NCBI GenBank assembly: GCA_017449925.1
Contig: JAFSYO010000127.1
Span: 1 to 15,363 of the forward strand
DNA from: Stomatobaculum sp.
GTDB taxonomy: Bacteria > Bacillota_A > Clostridia > Lachnospirales > Lachnospiraceae
Direction: 5' to 3'
Length of the DNA: 15,363 nt
Each line of letters opens with the position of its first letter. Position 1 is the stretch's first letter. Of the stretch, positions 15,284 to 15,363 are shown one piece after another. Both the position numbers and the translations under genes were made by a program. The notes beneath the pieces were generated by a model, which made no database searches, was not told where the DNA came from, and saw nothing but the letters and a program-made list of their open reading frames with translations.

Positions 15284-15295
15284 TGACAATTGTCA
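15284..15295. repeat. perfect 12-bp palindrome, possible operator
   Basis: TGACAATTGTCA is a perfect palindrome in an AT-rich non-coding region near the right edge. This size and symmetry suit a dimeric regulator's binding site. A minus-strand TTGACA overlaps it, but no -10 lies at the proper distance. The gene it would control is outside the window or absent. Confidence 0.4.
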
Positions 15296-15363
15296 AGTAG
15301 CAACTTAACAGGAATCATCACGTTTTATTTTTGCCGAAGGCATTTTAAAAGAGCTTTAGGGTA

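Larger units (their letters stand above)
15020..15363. other. gene-free right end of window
   Basis: No credible ORF is present on either strand over these 344 bases. The left half holds an extended -10 promoter and a strong terminator, described separately. From 15204 onward the sequence is AT-rich, with a short AT dinucleotide run near 15240-15251, the palindrome at 15284-15295, and a T-rich stretch near 15324. This last part is probably the upstream region of a gene beyond the window. Confidence 0.7.

Noticed and set aside
15329..15339. TGCC-GAA-GGCA hairpin near the right edge as a terminator
   Set aside because: The stem has only four base pairs and the flanking T-rich sequence is not arranged as a clean tail.
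1..15363. CRISPR array, transposase, phage or integron genes
   Set aside because: No regularly spaced repeats and no protein motif of these classes were seen. The only candidate mobile feature is the non-coding palindrome at 8186-8358.

Overview
The window looks like chromosomal DNA from an anaerobic, moderately GC-rich member of the Clostridia, most likely Lachnospiraceae-like. This is inferred from strong AGGAGG-type ribosome binding sites, sigma-A style promoters, overlapping start/stop codons, and the gene set: a very large CoA-dehydratase-activase fusion typical of strict anaerobes, a BmrCD-type ABC pair, and a clostridial-type MnmA. I see no phage, transposase, CRISPR, rRNA or tRNA genes. 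Coding density is high.

Left block (1-5341, + strand): one probable operon that begins before the window. It holds the tail of an SH3-like protein, the tRNA thiouridylase mnmA, a small acidic helical protein of unknown function, and two ABC half-transporters. Three of the four junctions are ATGA or TAATG overlaps. The two ABC subunits carry complementary departures from consensus (an Asp for the catalytic Glu in one, a non-canonical signature in the other), as expected for a heterodimeric exporter with one degenerate ATP site.

Middle block (5342-8168, + strand): an O-acetylhomoserine sulfhydrylase with its own extended -10 promoter and a perfect small hairpin in its leader, then a stand-alone ATP-grasp enzyme of unknown substrate, then a strong terminator hairpin. 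Between this terminator and the convergent gene to the right lies a roughly 170-bp, nearly full-length imperfect palindrome (8186-8358). It is the least explained structure in the window.

Right block: a 1415-residue minus-strand protein (8364-12611) fuses two activase-type ATPase domains to dehydratase-like and DUF2229-like regions. Divergent promoters separate it from a plus-strand pair: a rhomboid-like membrane protein with a C-terminal zinc-ribbon-like tail and no visible GxSG serine motif, then a diaminopimelate decarboxylase-family enzyme. The last 344 bases contain no gene. They hold an extended -10 promoter followed about 65 bases later by a strong intrinsic terminator, which may mark a small RNA of about 90 nt or simply the 3' end of the decarboxylase transcript.

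The genes do not form one pathway. Sulfur and amino-acid metabolism (mnmA, OAH sulfhydrylase, DAP decarboxylase) sits beside an exporter and anaerobic redox enzymology. The features most worth follow-up are the large palindrome, the fused activase, the small acidic partner of the ABC pair, the ATP-grasp enzyme and the possible small RNA.
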